Part shown: in pieces, positions 25,528 to 33,376 of the stretch
How the letters are laid out: each line of letters begins with the position of its first letter
How positions within the stretch are numbered: position 1 is the stretch's first letter
Origin: Niastella sp966212235
Lineage (GTDB): Bacteria > Bacteroidota > Bacteroidia > Chitinophagales > Chitinophagaceae
Assembly: GCA_966212235.1 (NCBI GenBank)
Contig: CBIHPP010000029.1
Location: 1-64,000, forward strand
DNA length: 64,000 bases
Direction: 5' to 3'
Program-made: the position numbers and the translations under genes
The notes under the pieces: model-generated
Told to the model about the DNA's origin: nothing
Seen by the model: the letters and a program-made list of their open reading frames with translations, nothing else
The model's database searches: none

Positions 25528-28026
25528 CTACAACTTTATAGTAACATTAGCCATAAAGCTCCTGCCCATCTGAGCGCTAAGCACACCCTGACCAACAAAA
25601 TATTGCTCATCGGTGATATTGTCAATTTTAATGCCCAGCCCAAACCATCGGGCATCATAAAATGCTGTAGCATTAAATAACGAATAAGAAGGAAATGTAA
25701 ATACACCTGTAGTTGTTGAATTGGCTGTAAGGTGTTCACCTGCATAATTCATCCCGAGTCCAAAACCCAGTCCTTTTAATTTTCCTTGCGGTAAGGTATA
25801 GCTGATCCAGGCGTTCGCCAGGTTGGCAGGTCCGGCTGAAACAGGCCGTCTTCCTTCCACTGATTTTGCCGATTTGGTTAGCTTGCTGGTATTATGACCA
25901 AAGCCGGCGGCGATATGTAATCCGTTGGTAATATTTGCGGCCAGTTCTATTTCAAATCCCTTACTGGTTTGGGTGCCATCCTGAACGATGACATTATAGT
26001 TCATACTATCGCGAACAACGACTTCTGTGCGGCTCATATTTTCCACCTTAATGTTGTAATAACTGGCTGTTATATTAAGCCTGCTATCAATAAGACCCAG
26101 TTTAACGCCTCCTTCATATTGTTTTGCCTGTTGGGGTTTCAAAGCGCCTGAGTAATCTGGCAGGGGCTGGGTAACAGGGGCCACATTTGCAAAGCCGTTT
26201 AAATAATTGGCAAATAAAGACACCTTGTTTTTAACTACCTGGTATAGTAGACCGAATTTTGGTGAAATGGCAGTTTGGTTATATTCGCTATTGGCCACTT
26301 TTGTATTGGTAATACGATTGATGGTGCCTTTACTGCTGTAACGATCGATCCGTACACTTAGCAGAGCGAGCAGGTTATCGGTTACATTCAACACATCAGC
26401 GACATAGGCGCTGTACACACTGATCTGGGTATTGTTTCTGATCGGAGATGCTGTGCTGGCGGTCAGCTTCTGGTCTACGGCATAACGCGATATTTTTGAA
26501 TCGTTTTTATCATTACTCAATTGCCCATTCACATAATCAAAATTTATTGTTGGCGAATTGTTGTTGTTTTCTATTGCGAGTAAATAGTCCACGCCAATCA
26601 GTAGCCTGTGCTTTAGGGCGCCGGTGGTAAAATGGCCGTTAATATTCTGTTGTATATCTAGTGCACTGTTAGTGGCATTGTACAGAGCCACATTGCGTGC
26701 AAGTGAGTCATCGGTAACCTTTGTAATGGACTGGTATTGATAATACCCATTGGATTTGCGGATATTGTTGGAAATAATAGTCTGTGAGGTCCAGTTATCA
26801 GAGAGCTGATAATTAACTACTGCTCGCACATTTACCGTTGGTGTTTTTATGGTCAGGTCATTGTTGGTGTAAGAGCGATTCCAGTCAAACTTTAGTGAAT
26901 CGGGGCTGCGGGCGATCAACTGCCTGCTGCTGCTCAGAAAAACAACAGCAGCGTTGGTTCCTTCTGCACTGTAAAATTCTGCATTCAGGTTAACCCTGAG
27001 CCTGTCGCCGGCACGTAGTTCTACAGCAGGCGCAATCAACAGGGATTTTCTGAAACCGGCATCCTGGAAGCTTTGTTGATTCTGATAAGCAGCGTTTAGC
27101 CTGAACAGTACGCTTTTATCTTTATTAACTGGGCCATATACGTCTGCTGTAATACGATGTAAATTAAAACTTCCTGTAGTATAACTTATTTCTCCGTCCA
27201 ATGAATCAATGGGCTTTTTAGTAACGAGGTTAATCATGCCGCCAAAAGAGGTTAATGGCGCACCAAATAAAGTAGCAGAAGGGCCTTTTAACACTTCAAT
27301 TCTTTCTACATTCACAGGGTCCATTTCACCGTTCGTTTTTCCCGGTACGCCATCTATCGCCGTAACCTCTGTTCTGAAGCCTCTTACCGTATAAACAGAA
27401 AGCCCCCCGGAATTAATACCCCTGTTTACCTGTATCTTGTACAGACCCGGTGTATTTTTAAGCGCATTGCCAAAGTCGGTAGTTACCTGCTCTTTTATTA
27501 ATTCTTTTGGTATGACTGTATATACCTGAGGGTTCTCCAGGTTGTTTAGCGGCATTTTGGTTCCTGTACCATTTTCTTTTATAACCCGTTTTTCTTTTTT
27601 TTCATCTGGCGCTTTCTCCTCCTGTAATTCTTTTACCTCCTTTTTCACAATTGTATCCTTCACTTCCATCGCTTCTTTTACTTTCTTCGCTTCTTTCAGT
27701 ATCTCCTGACTAACCGGAAGCGTAAAATCAGATACAACGATCTCGCCTTCATAGACGGTGAGCACTTTTTCAACGGGCTGTAATCCGGCATAAAAGACCC
27801 GGACGATATAATTGCCCGGTTTAATACCTGAAATTTTATATTCACCCAGTTCATTGGTAGTGTCAGCCAGGTTTTTACTAAACAATTCTACCGTGATACC
27901 TTCAGCAGGTTTACCATCTGCCGTGTGTACTTTTCCTTGTATGATCACATCTTCCTGGGCATATAATAATACATGCATACATGTTAGTAAGAAAAACAAT
28001 GTAAGGAAACGGGAGAAGGTCTTCAT
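25528..28026 (-). CDS. TonB-dependent siderophore-type receptor
   Basis: Outer-membrane receptor of the FhuA/FecA class rather than SusC. Order: signal peptide (1-23, ending LLYAQ), carboxypeptidase-like domain (about 27-105), an unusual Lys/Glu-rich linker (about 110-155, rich in KKV, KEV and EK), plug (about 165-300) with YTVRGFRTEVTAIDGVPG and ERIEVLKGPSATLFG, then a barrel ending in a C-terminal aromatic/hydrophobic strand (ANVTIKL). No SusD follows, and it has its own terminator, so metal-siderophore uptake is likely. The ligand cannot be read. No riboswitch is evident upstream. Confidence 0.9.
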   Translation of the reverse strand: MKTFSRFLTLFFLLTCMHVLLYAQEDVIIQGKVHTADGKPAEGITVELFSKNLADTTNELGEYKISGIKPGNYIVRVFYAGLQPVEKVLTVYEGEIVVSDFTLPVSQEILKEAKKVKEAMEVKDTIVKKEVKELQEEKAPDEKKEKRVIKENGTGTKMPLNNLENPQVYTVIPKELIKEQVTTDFGNALKNTPGLYKIQVNRGINSGGLSVYTVRGFRTEVTAIDGVPGKTNGEMDPVNVERIEVLKGPSATLFGAPLTSFGGMINLVTKKPIDSLDGEISYTTGSFNLHRITADVYGPVNKDKSVLFRLNAAYQNQQSFQDAGFRKSLLIAPAVELRAGDRLRVNLNAEFYSAEGTNAAVVFLSSSRQLIARSPDSLKFDWNRSYTNNDLTIKTPTVNVRAVVNYQLSDNWTSQTIISNNIRKSNGYYQYQSITKVTDDSLARNVALYNATNSALDIQQNINGHFTTGALKHRLLIGVDYLLAIENNNNSPTINFDYVNGQLSNDKNDSKISRYAVDQKLTASTASPIRNNTQISVYSAYVADVLNVTDNLLALLSVRIDRYSSKGTINRITNTKVANSEYNQTAISPKFGLLYQVVKNKVSLFANYLNGFANVAPVTQPLPDYSGALKPQQAKQYEGGVKLGLIDSRLNITASYYNIKVENMSRTEVVVRDSMNYNVIVQDGTQTSKGFEIELAANITNGLHIAAGFGHNTSKLTKSAKSVEGRRPVSAGPANLANAWISYTLPQGKLKGLGFGLGMNYAGEHLTANSTTTGVFTFPSYSLFNATAFYDARWFGLGIKIDNITDEQYFVGQGVLSAQMGRSFMANVTIKL

Positions 28027-28251
28027 GGTTGTTGATTTCTGTTATAGGATAATCCACCCAAAAAGCAAAAATTCTGCCATCTCTTATGAATTATATTCCT
28101 CTTGTTATATTTTAATGTGTATTTTTTGTAAGCAGATTTATCGAAGGCCCTGACCAACTATTTCAGGGAATGGCTAATTTCAAAGTATTCATCCCATTCT
28201 TTATCATCGGTGAGAAAATTCTGGCATCGATGGTGTATCATAGATTGTTGT

Positions 28252-28284
28252 AAAAAAAATCATCTGGCATGGAGCCAGATGATT
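28252..28284 (-). terminator. Terminator of the small lipoprotein gene
   Basis: A perfect 11-bp stem AATCATCTGGC / GCCAGATGATT with a 5-nt loop is followed on the minus strand by eight T. It lies 40 bp after the lipoprotein stop. Confidence 0.9.
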
Positions 28285-28323
28285 AATTATTCTACAAGAT
28301 GTTTTAGAGATTCATTGTATTGT

Positions 28324-28488
28324 TTACTGTTGGTGCATGCTCGTGTCTGTTTTTGTTGATACACTGGTATCACGTGTACTATTGTTTGTGGCAGTACTGT
28401 CGGTCGTAGTACCAGTAGTAGATTGCGGCGGATTGCAGGCACCAATGGCAGCCAACACGATTACTAATGAAACAATGATGTTTTTCAT
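28324..28488 (-). CDS. Small Thr/Ser-rich lipoprotein (54 residues)
   Basis: Short gene found by reading the minus strand between two larger genes. It begins MKNIIVSLVIVLAAIGAC, a hydrophobic leader with lipobox AIGAC (Cys18), followed by a 36-residue tail very rich in Thr and Ser and ending MHQQ. It has a perfect terminator 40 bp downstream, and an 8-bp palindrome about 100 bp upstream, which supports it as a real monocistronic gene. Similar tiny lipoproteins are common in Bacteroidota; function unknown, perhaps envelope-related. Confidence 0.7.
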   Translation of the reverse strand: MKNIIVSLVIVLAAIGACNPPQSTTGTTTDSTATNNSTRDTSVSTKTDTSMHQQ

Positions 28489-28588
28489 AAATTAAATTTT
28501 AGTTCAAATATTTCATCAATTCCTTTGCCACCTTAATCTAAATCATTATGTGCTTGAATTTGCAATCGTTGTTCGGATTGTTGTGATT

Positions 28589-28609
28589 ATTCTACAGCAG
28601 TTGTAGAAT
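28589..28609. promoter_or_regulatory. Palindrome upstream of the small lipoprotein
   Basis: ATTCTACA-GCAGT-TGTAGAAT is a perfect 8-bp inverted repeat about 100 bp upstream of the lipoprotein start and about 100 bp after the stop of the next minus-strand gene. No T tract follows in either direction, so an operator is more likely than a terminator. Isolated half-sites ATTCTAC also occur at 28289 and 28621. Confidence 0.35.
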
Positions 28610-28706
28610 CCGTGCCTTGTTTATTCTACCCCTTACTTCCAATAATTTAACAGTTATTTTGCGTTGTACATTAAAAAAGGAAGTCAAAGGATGGGTTAAT
28701 CTACAA

Positions 28707-29354
28707 TCAATGCTTGCTCAACAAGTCTCCATTATGATCTACCATCATAACAGATCTTCGAAGGTCGATATGGGTGGGCAATGCTGACAGTTGGTAAACA
28801 TCATCAGGATCGGCGCATGACAAATTATCAACTTCCAGAAGACCTATTTCCAACCCAAATGAACGTTCCCCCAACAAATTATATACAGCTGCATAAGCCA
28901 ATTGTAAAATAAATCGCTCGTTGTCTTCCGTGCATAACGGGTGATACACTATAAGATCTTTATCCTCCGGATCATTGCCGTTAAAAGAAAAATACAACTC
29001 GCCGGGGTGGATACCTGCGTCTTCTATTTGCTTTTCTATTAAAAAATCAATAGGCACGGGGTCTTCCAGTGCACGAAAACTCCAACCGGGTAACTCAGGC
29101 GCTGTGGCCACAAATGCGTCCACCTTTTTAAAATGCATCGATTTGCCATTTACGGTAATGGTTAAGCTGGCAGTTCCTTTATCATCAGGCAACGCTAAAC
29201 TGAACCCAAAGAATTTGAAATAAGCCCGTAAATGTGCGCTCAATTCATGCAGCCAGTATGCAGCTTCTTTTTTTGGCTTTTTATTCAGGTCAAGATATTC
29301 TTTGTTATGACGTTTGAACCACTCCCAGAAATGACGCTTTGGTAATTTGCCCAT
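28707..29354 (-). CDS. Hypothetical cytoplasmic protein, 215 residues
   Basis: I do not recognise a family. No signal peptide or membrane segment is seen. The basic, aromatic N-terminus (KRHFWEWFKRHNKEYLDL) is followed by a mixed alpha/beta body with acidic patches (ALEDPVPIDFLIEKQIEDAG; FNGNDPEDKDLIVYHPL) and a C-terminal segment with LPTHIDLRRSVMMVDHNGDLL. The alternating pattern suggests a globular soluble protein. It lies downstream of a terminator ending the preceding minus-strand gene, so it is an independent unit. No function is proposed. Confidence 0.75.
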   Translation of the reverse strand: MGKLPKRHFWEWFKRHNKEYLDLNKKPKKEAAYWLHELSAHLRAYFKFFGFSLALPDDKGTASLTITVNGKSMHFKKVDAFVATAPELPGWSFRALEDPVPIDFLIEKQIEDAGIHPGELYFSFNGNDPEDKDLIVYHPLCTEDNERFILQLAYAAVYNLLGERSFGLEIGLLEVDNLSCADPDDVYQLSALPTHIDLRRSVMMVDHNGDLLSKH

Positions 29355-29375
29355 ATAATTTTTTTGTTGTTGAAC

Positions 29376-29417
29376 AAAAAATGGAATCCAGTCTCGGCTG
29401 AGCCGAGACGAGATTCC
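29376..29417 (-). terminator. Terminator after the 189-residue protein gene
   Basis: GTCTCGGC-TGA-GCCGAGAC is a perfect 8-bp stem, extended by GGAATC/GATTCC after a 2-nt bulge on each side, and followed on the minus strand by T6. Confidence 0.9.
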
Positions 29418-29428
29418 TGGTAAAAACC

Positions 29429-29998
29429 TTACAAAGTAGCTTCCAACATTCCTTCGTTACCGGGAACATCGGTTGCCATGGCTATGATCTTACTACCAGC
29501 CAGCAGACTGTTTGCCTGCGTGGCAGTGTAGATCCAGTCAAGGCCATTTGTATCTTCTTCAGCTTTACCTTCTTCCAATAGTGTGCCATTCGCAGCAACT
29601 ATTTGCACCCGAACACTCACTACGCGAAAATCATCTATTGCACGAACAGCGATCTTATCGCCAACTGTGCCTTTGTAATTACGCGTATTGATGCTTTTAA
29701 CTTCGGGCGTAGACAAAAAATCTTCCAACGCTCTGCTATACACGTTTTGCCGCGGTCGCAGGACAGCTGCGTAAGCTTCTGCCAGACCCTTGTCGGCATT
29801 TCGGATAACTGCCCGTGCATATCGTGAAGCGATCAGGAATTTTTCCTGTGTTTCTGCTTGCGGAGGTGTTGGACCTCCCTTCCGCTTTCCTGGCGTTTTA
29901 GCCACTACTGTTTTACCCTCCCACTCGCGAAATACGAGTTCTTTTCCGAGGGTTCCGCTGAGCTTGCCTGTTACCAGGCTATTGTTTGAATGTGCCAT
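29429..29998 (-). CDS. Hypothetical Bacteroidota protein with N-terminal GKVVxR-like motif
   Basis: A 189-residue soluble protein without signal peptide. The N-terminal GTLGKELVFREWEGKTVVAKTP resembles the phage-virion-like or DUF6266-type starts common in Bacteroidota, followed by a helical segment (SRYARAVIRNADKGLAEAY). The C-terminal half (about 110-189) looks like an Ig-like beta-sandwich (DKIAVRAIDDFRVVSVRVQI; GSKIIAMATDVPGNEG). Function unknown. It is transcribed away from the 22-bp repeat array that starts 160 bp upstream, so the array may control it as well as the LytTR gene. Confidence 0.7.
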   Translation of the reverse strand: MAHSNNSLVTGKLSGTLGKELVFREWEGKTVVAKTPGKRKGGPTPPQAETQEKFLIASRYARAVIRNADKGLAEAYAAVLRPRQNVYSRALEDFLSTPEVKSINTRNYKGTVGDKIAVRAIDDFRVVSVRVQIVAANGTLLEEGKAEEDTNGLDWIYTATQANSLLAGSKIIAMATDVPGNEGMLEATL

Positions 29999-30157
29999 AA
30001 AACACTTTGTTTAAAGATGAAAAATTGGGTTGACTTACCAATCGCTGCCTGGGAGAAGGTTCACGGGTTCGCTCTTCCCGTTAGCCCTGAGCGAAACTCC
30101 TTTAGCAGTGACTGATGACACAAATGTATATCAGCTACCAACCCGTTTTTTCAAAAA

Positions 30158-30300
30158 TGTGACGGTGTTGTACTGTTGGTGTGACGAACTGAGGAAATGG
30201 GTGTGACGAACAGCACTTTCTCCTAGGGAAACACAAATTCAGGTGTGACGAGATTCGAAAAACGGTGTGACGAACTAAGGAAAACGGTGTGATGAATCGC
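30158..30300. repeat. 22-bp-phased tandem array with TGTGACGAAC core
   Basis: TGTGACG (last copy TGTGATG) starts at 30158, 30180, 30202, 30244, 30266 and 30288. Steps are exactly 22 bp except one 42-bp step that spans a degenerate unit. Units at 30180 and 30266 share TGTGACGAACT.AGGAAA. The array lies between two divergent genes, about 290 bp upstream of a LytTR regulator. A 22-bp phase equals two helical turns and resembles LytTR direct-repeat operators; no spacers exist, so this is not CRISPR. Confidence 0.8.
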
Positions 30301-30442
30301 TCTGGCACCTCGGATTCTCCTCGGAACCACCACTATGCTCCCTATGTAGAACCTCGATTTCACCTCGGGCTGACCTCGGAATCCGAGGGCCCGTCCCCGG
30401 ATTCTCCTCTTTGGCTCCTCGGATTTCAAGGAGGCAAAGAGG
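30301..30442. repeat. GC-rich CCTCGG palindrome block
   Basis: Noncoding block denser in GC than its surroundings. It has a perfect palindrome CCTCGG-AAT-CCGAGG (30374-30388), a 14-bp hairpin with one mismatch (30406-30419 with 30429-30442), a 12-nt direct repeat CGGATTCTCCTC at 30311 and 30398, and several further CCTCGG copies. It is followed by an AT-rich stretch to the LytTR start. Nature unknown; could be structured RNA or a recombination-prone repeat. Confidence 0.6.
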
Positions 30443-30587
30443 ACCCAAAGAGGAGGAATCAAGGTATCATTAACATTGCATTGAGGTTACACACCGATCG
30501 CGTATACCATACGCATTTTATGCATAAAAATCCTTATTGGTATTTTTTTTATATTGCCAGCATTTTTAACCTCTAAGCTCATTCGTT

Positions 30588-30908
30588 ATGCAGAAGCCTT
30601 TTTTTGTGTGGCAGAATAAAGTATTGAAGAATATCAAACCTGAAGAAGTCATGTGCCTGTATACAAAAGGAAACTATACCTATATCATTCTTTCAAATAA
30701 ATCCGAGTACATAGTGCGATCGAGCCTGGCAAGTGCGTTAAAAAAACTTCCCAGGGACATGTTTATCAAAACACACCGTTCATATGCTGCTTCTATTTAT
30801 TACATTGATAAAATAGCCAGAGATCATTTAACAGTCGGTAAGGAATTAATTCCTATTGGCAAGCAATATTACGTGTCAGTAATTCGTCAGTTGAATGTTA
30901 TTGAGTGA
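30588..30908 (+). CDS. Solo LytTR DNA-binding protein
   Basis: A 106-residue protein consisting almost only of a LytTR domain (about 8-103), with the typical VMCLYTKGNYTYIIL start, LPRDMFIKTHRSYAASIYYIDKI centre and IPIGKQYYVSV end. No receiver domain or membrane segment is present, unlike most LytR/AgrA proteins, so input would come by expression level or a partner. Its last 11 bp overlap the 3' end of the convergent beta-hydroxylase gene. The 22-bp repeat array upstream is a natural candidate operator. Confidence 0.9.
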   Translation: MQKPFFVWQNKVLKNIKPEEVMCLYTKGNYTYIILSNKSEYIVRSSLASALKKLPRDMFIKTHRSYAASIYYIDKIARDHLTVGKELIPIGKQYYVSVIRQLNVIE

Positions 30909-31614
30909 GGTTGGTTTCGTTCAGCTGTCTTTCCAGTTCATTCGCAAGCTCATTTGCTCGGCTATCGGGCTGCCTTCTCAGTTCATTGATCGTTTGAAGT
31001 ATGGTGTGCCTATCGCGTAAAAAGATCTCCTTATCCTTCAGCTCTGTCTTTGTAATTGCCTGATTGAATACCTGGCTCAACCAATGATTAACTTTACAAT
31101 CAACAACGAGGTGTATTCGGTTACAGGTTCCCTTATTGGCAAGCCGGTGTGGCAGGTTGGCATTGATATACCAGCAATCGCCTTCCTGCATTTGCAGTCG
31201 TTCGTTGTCGAGATAAAATTCAACAAAAGGGTTTGTTATGATGGGAAAATGTAACCGGGCTTCTCCTTTTTCAAAATATAATTCCTTATCGGTATGTTCT
31301 TTGATCACCGCTCCTGCCTGCAGGTTCAATAAGCGGGCTGATAATTTTTCACATTGCAGGCTATCAAGGAGTGAGCGAACGGAAGGACAGCGCTCCAGTA
31401 ACGGCGTATCTGCATACACCTCATTATTCAGCGATTCAGCAAACGCGTTCAGGCCACCGCCGGGTGAACGGAACGATAAAACATCCCATCCGCCTTCATA
31501 ATCATGCTTGTTGAAATGCGGTTGCCAATAACCTGATTGTAGTATTTCAATTTCTTTTTGAATACTTTTGACGTCCACGGGTATTTTCAATAATGCAGAT
31601 TTAATGATGCTCAT
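30898..31614 (-). CDS. Aspartyl/asparaginyl beta-hydroxylase family protein
   Basis: Fe(II)/2-oxoglutarate dioxygenase of the AspH family. In the 238-residue product (start MSIIKS, 11 codons inside the ORF) the iron ligands are H107 and D109 (KEHTDKE) and H156 (NLPHRLAN), with R166 (NRIHLVVD) as candidate 2-oxoglutarate anchor. A helical tail of about 60 residues follows. The substrate could be a peptide, protein or small molecule. It is head-to-head with the APS kinase gene (36 bp between starts) and overlaps LytTR at its 3' end. Its neighbours suggest a role together with sulfation. Confidence 0.85.
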   Translation of the reverse strand: MSIIKSALLKIPVDVKSIQKEIEILQSGYWQPHFNKHDYEGGWDVLSFRSPGGGLNAFAESLNNEVYADTPLLERCPSVRSLLDSLQCEKLSARLLNLQAGAVIKEHTDKELYFEKGEARLHFPIITNPFVEFYLDNERLQMQEGDCWYINANLPHRLANKGTCNRIHLVVDCKVNHWLSQVFNQAITKTELKDKEIFLRDRHTILQTINELRRQPDSRANELANELERQLNETNLTQ

Positions 31615-31650
31615 GCTGATAAAACTACAAAGATTTAGGGAACTCATTCA

Positions 31651-32196
31651 ATGATCAATGTCATGATTATACAATTAACCGGACTTTCTGGAGCAGGAAA
31701 AACCACGTTGGTAGAGGGCGTGAGATCGTTGCTGGAAAACCAATCCTTGAAAACTGAAATTATTGACGGTGATACCTACAGGAAAACCCTTTGCAAAGAC
31801 CTGGGCTTTTCGAAGGAAGACAGAATGGAGAACATCAGACGGCTTGGGAAGACAGCCTGGTCTTTTAAAGAAAGGGCGGATATCATTATGATTGCCGCCA
31901 TTAATCCATTTGAAGCAATCAGGAATGAGTTAAGAGAAAAATATAGTACAAAGACGGTATGGATCAAATGCGACCTGCCTGTTCTTATCGAAAGAGATAC
32001 AAAGGGATTGTACAGGCGGGCATTGTTACACGACGATCATCCCGACAAGATCTTTAATCTTACAGGCGTGAATGATATTTATGAAGTTCCGGCTGACCCA
32101 GACCTGGTCATCGATACAAGCAGGGAAACAGCAGCGCAGTCTGTGCAGAAATTTTATGAATTTCTTCTTAGCTCCAGGGCTTCATACATTTCATAA
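31651..32196 (+). CDS. cysC: Adenylylsulfate (APS) kinase
   Basis: Phosphorylates APS to PAPS, the sulfate donor of sulfotransferases. P-loop GLSGAGKTT (11-19), IIDGDTYR and AINPFEAIR match the CysC family, and 181 residues is the length of the stand-alone enzyme. There is no ATP sulfurylase beside it, so APS must come from elsewhere. The 3' end overlaps the convergent sulfotransferase gene by 43 bp, and the 5' end faces the beta-hydroxylase gene. This isolated copy next to a sulfotransferase suggests PAPS for sulfation rather than general sulfate assimilation. Confidence 0.88.
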   Translation: MINVMIIQLTGLSGAGKTTLVEGVRSLLENQSLKTEIIDGDTYRKTLCKDLGFSKEDRMENIRRLGKTAWSFKERADIIMIAAINPFEAIRNELREKYSTKTVWIKCDLPVLIERDTKGLYRRALLHDDHPDKIFNLTGVNDIYEVPADPDLVIDTSRETAAQSVQKFYEFLLSSRASYIS

Positions 32197-33092
32197 GCAG
32201 CTTTGCAATAGGCAGGCACAGGATCACGGATCGCATCTTCCGCAAAAACCCGTTCAGGGTATTTTGCATGATACAGCGCCCGGTTTTTTATTTTTTCCAT
32301 TTCAGTATCGTTGATAGAAGTGGCGGATATGTCTGCTATCTTTTCTACCATTACTATGGGACCTTCGTTGTAATTGATAGGAATAGCGAGGGCATCTTCT
32401 TCCACGATATGCAGAAAAGCCTGAAAATACTTTTCCAGTACCCTGCCAATGTATTCGTCCAGGTTCATCTGTTGTACCTCTTTGCTATCGAAACCCAGCA
32501 GAGCAGGTTCAATCAATCCGGGTATTGCATGCATGCCTCTTTGTTTCTGTTGCGACCTCACCACTTCGTCGGGCCGGCGATACAATAAAATAAAAGGTGT
32601 GTTCGGATACAGTTCCCTGATCTGTTTATAAAAGAAGATATGCCAGCTATCTGTTTTAATAAACAAGCGTTTTCTATCCTTTTTTACAGGTGCATAGAAG
32701 GCAATGGCAGCCTTCAGCAATTGGTGAGGAATATTTTTTTCCGACCGCAGCAATGCATCAAAAAAAGGGACTTCCGAAAGCACAATGTTGGTACGATCCA
32801 GCGCAAGCAATTGAGAAGCCAGCGTAGAGCCACATCTTGACACATGAAAGATAAAAGCAGAAGGTGGAACGCTCTCGATCTCATTTGACCAATGAGGCAA
32901 TAGATCTATACTGCTGATGCTTTTTCGGCTACGGTAGTTCAGTTGCCGGCACCTGGAAATCGTTTGATCAAAAAATGGCTCCTTAAAATCTTCATCGCCT
33001 GTATATAGCCATTCACAGCGTGGCCGGCCTTCATCGTTGGAAAGTTTATAAGGTATCCAGTTTGCTAACGCCGATGAGATGTTTGAATCCAT
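32154..33092 (-). CDS. Sulfotransferase family protein
   Basis: Predicted PAPS-dependent sulfotransferase, 312 residues, cytoplasmic. The 5'-phosphosulfate loop is HVSRCGSTLASQL (about 83-95) and the 3'-phosphate motif is in LLYRRPDEVVRSQ near 170-182, with the general order of P-loop sulfotransferases. The acceptor is unknown. It is tail-to-tail with cysC, overlapping by 43 bp, and belongs by content with the cysC and beta-hydroxylase genes. Confidence 0.85.
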   Translation of the reverse strand: MDSNISSALANWIPYKLSNDEGRPRCEWLYTGDEDFKEPFFDQTISRCRQLNYRSRKSISSIDLLPHWSNEIESVPPSAFIFHVSRCGSTLASQLLALDRTNIVLSEVPFFDALLRSEKNIPHQLLKAAIAFYAPVKKDRKRLFIKTDSWHIFFYKQIRELYPNTPFILLYRRPDEVVRSQQKQRGMHAIPGLIEPALLGFDSKEVQQMNLDEYIGRVLEKYFQAFLHIVEEDALAIPINYNEGPIVMVEKIADISATSINDTEMEKIKNRALYHAKYPERVFAEDAIRDPVPAYCKAAYEMYEALELRRNS

Positions 33093-33376
33093 AAGAGCGA
33101 TTTTATAGCTATATGCTTTTGCATATAATTTACATATTTTTTCAATAATTATATCTATTTACATATAATTACAAAAAGGCGTGCAACCCAACACCCACAT
33201 CCCTCCTTCCTCTTTCTGTTAATATGATTTAATACCAGGCCAATGCCCTTATTCATTTTTAGTAAAAAAATGAGTTAGTTCGTTTGTCCGATGGAGTATG
33301 CCAATCTGTCCCGGGAAAGCGATCATTACGTTGCCTTGCAGGAGTTTTATTACCCTTTTTTAAAACAGCTTGACAT
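33093..33376. other. AT-rich intergenic region
   Basis: Between the divergent sulfotransferase and PL6 genes. It is very AT-rich around 33110-33175, with CATATAATT/TTACATATAATT repeats that could be promoter elements. No RNA gene or supported ORF; the short minus ORF starting at 33588 runs antisense to the PL6 gene and is not credible. Confidence 0.4.

Noticed and set aside
28027..28251. Riboswitch (cobalamin or other) ahead of the TonB receptor
   Set aside because: No conserved box or stable multi-stem structure could be recognised in the leader.
30158..30300. CRISPR-like array
   Set aside because: The 22-bp units are contiguous with no unique spacers, and no cas gene is present.
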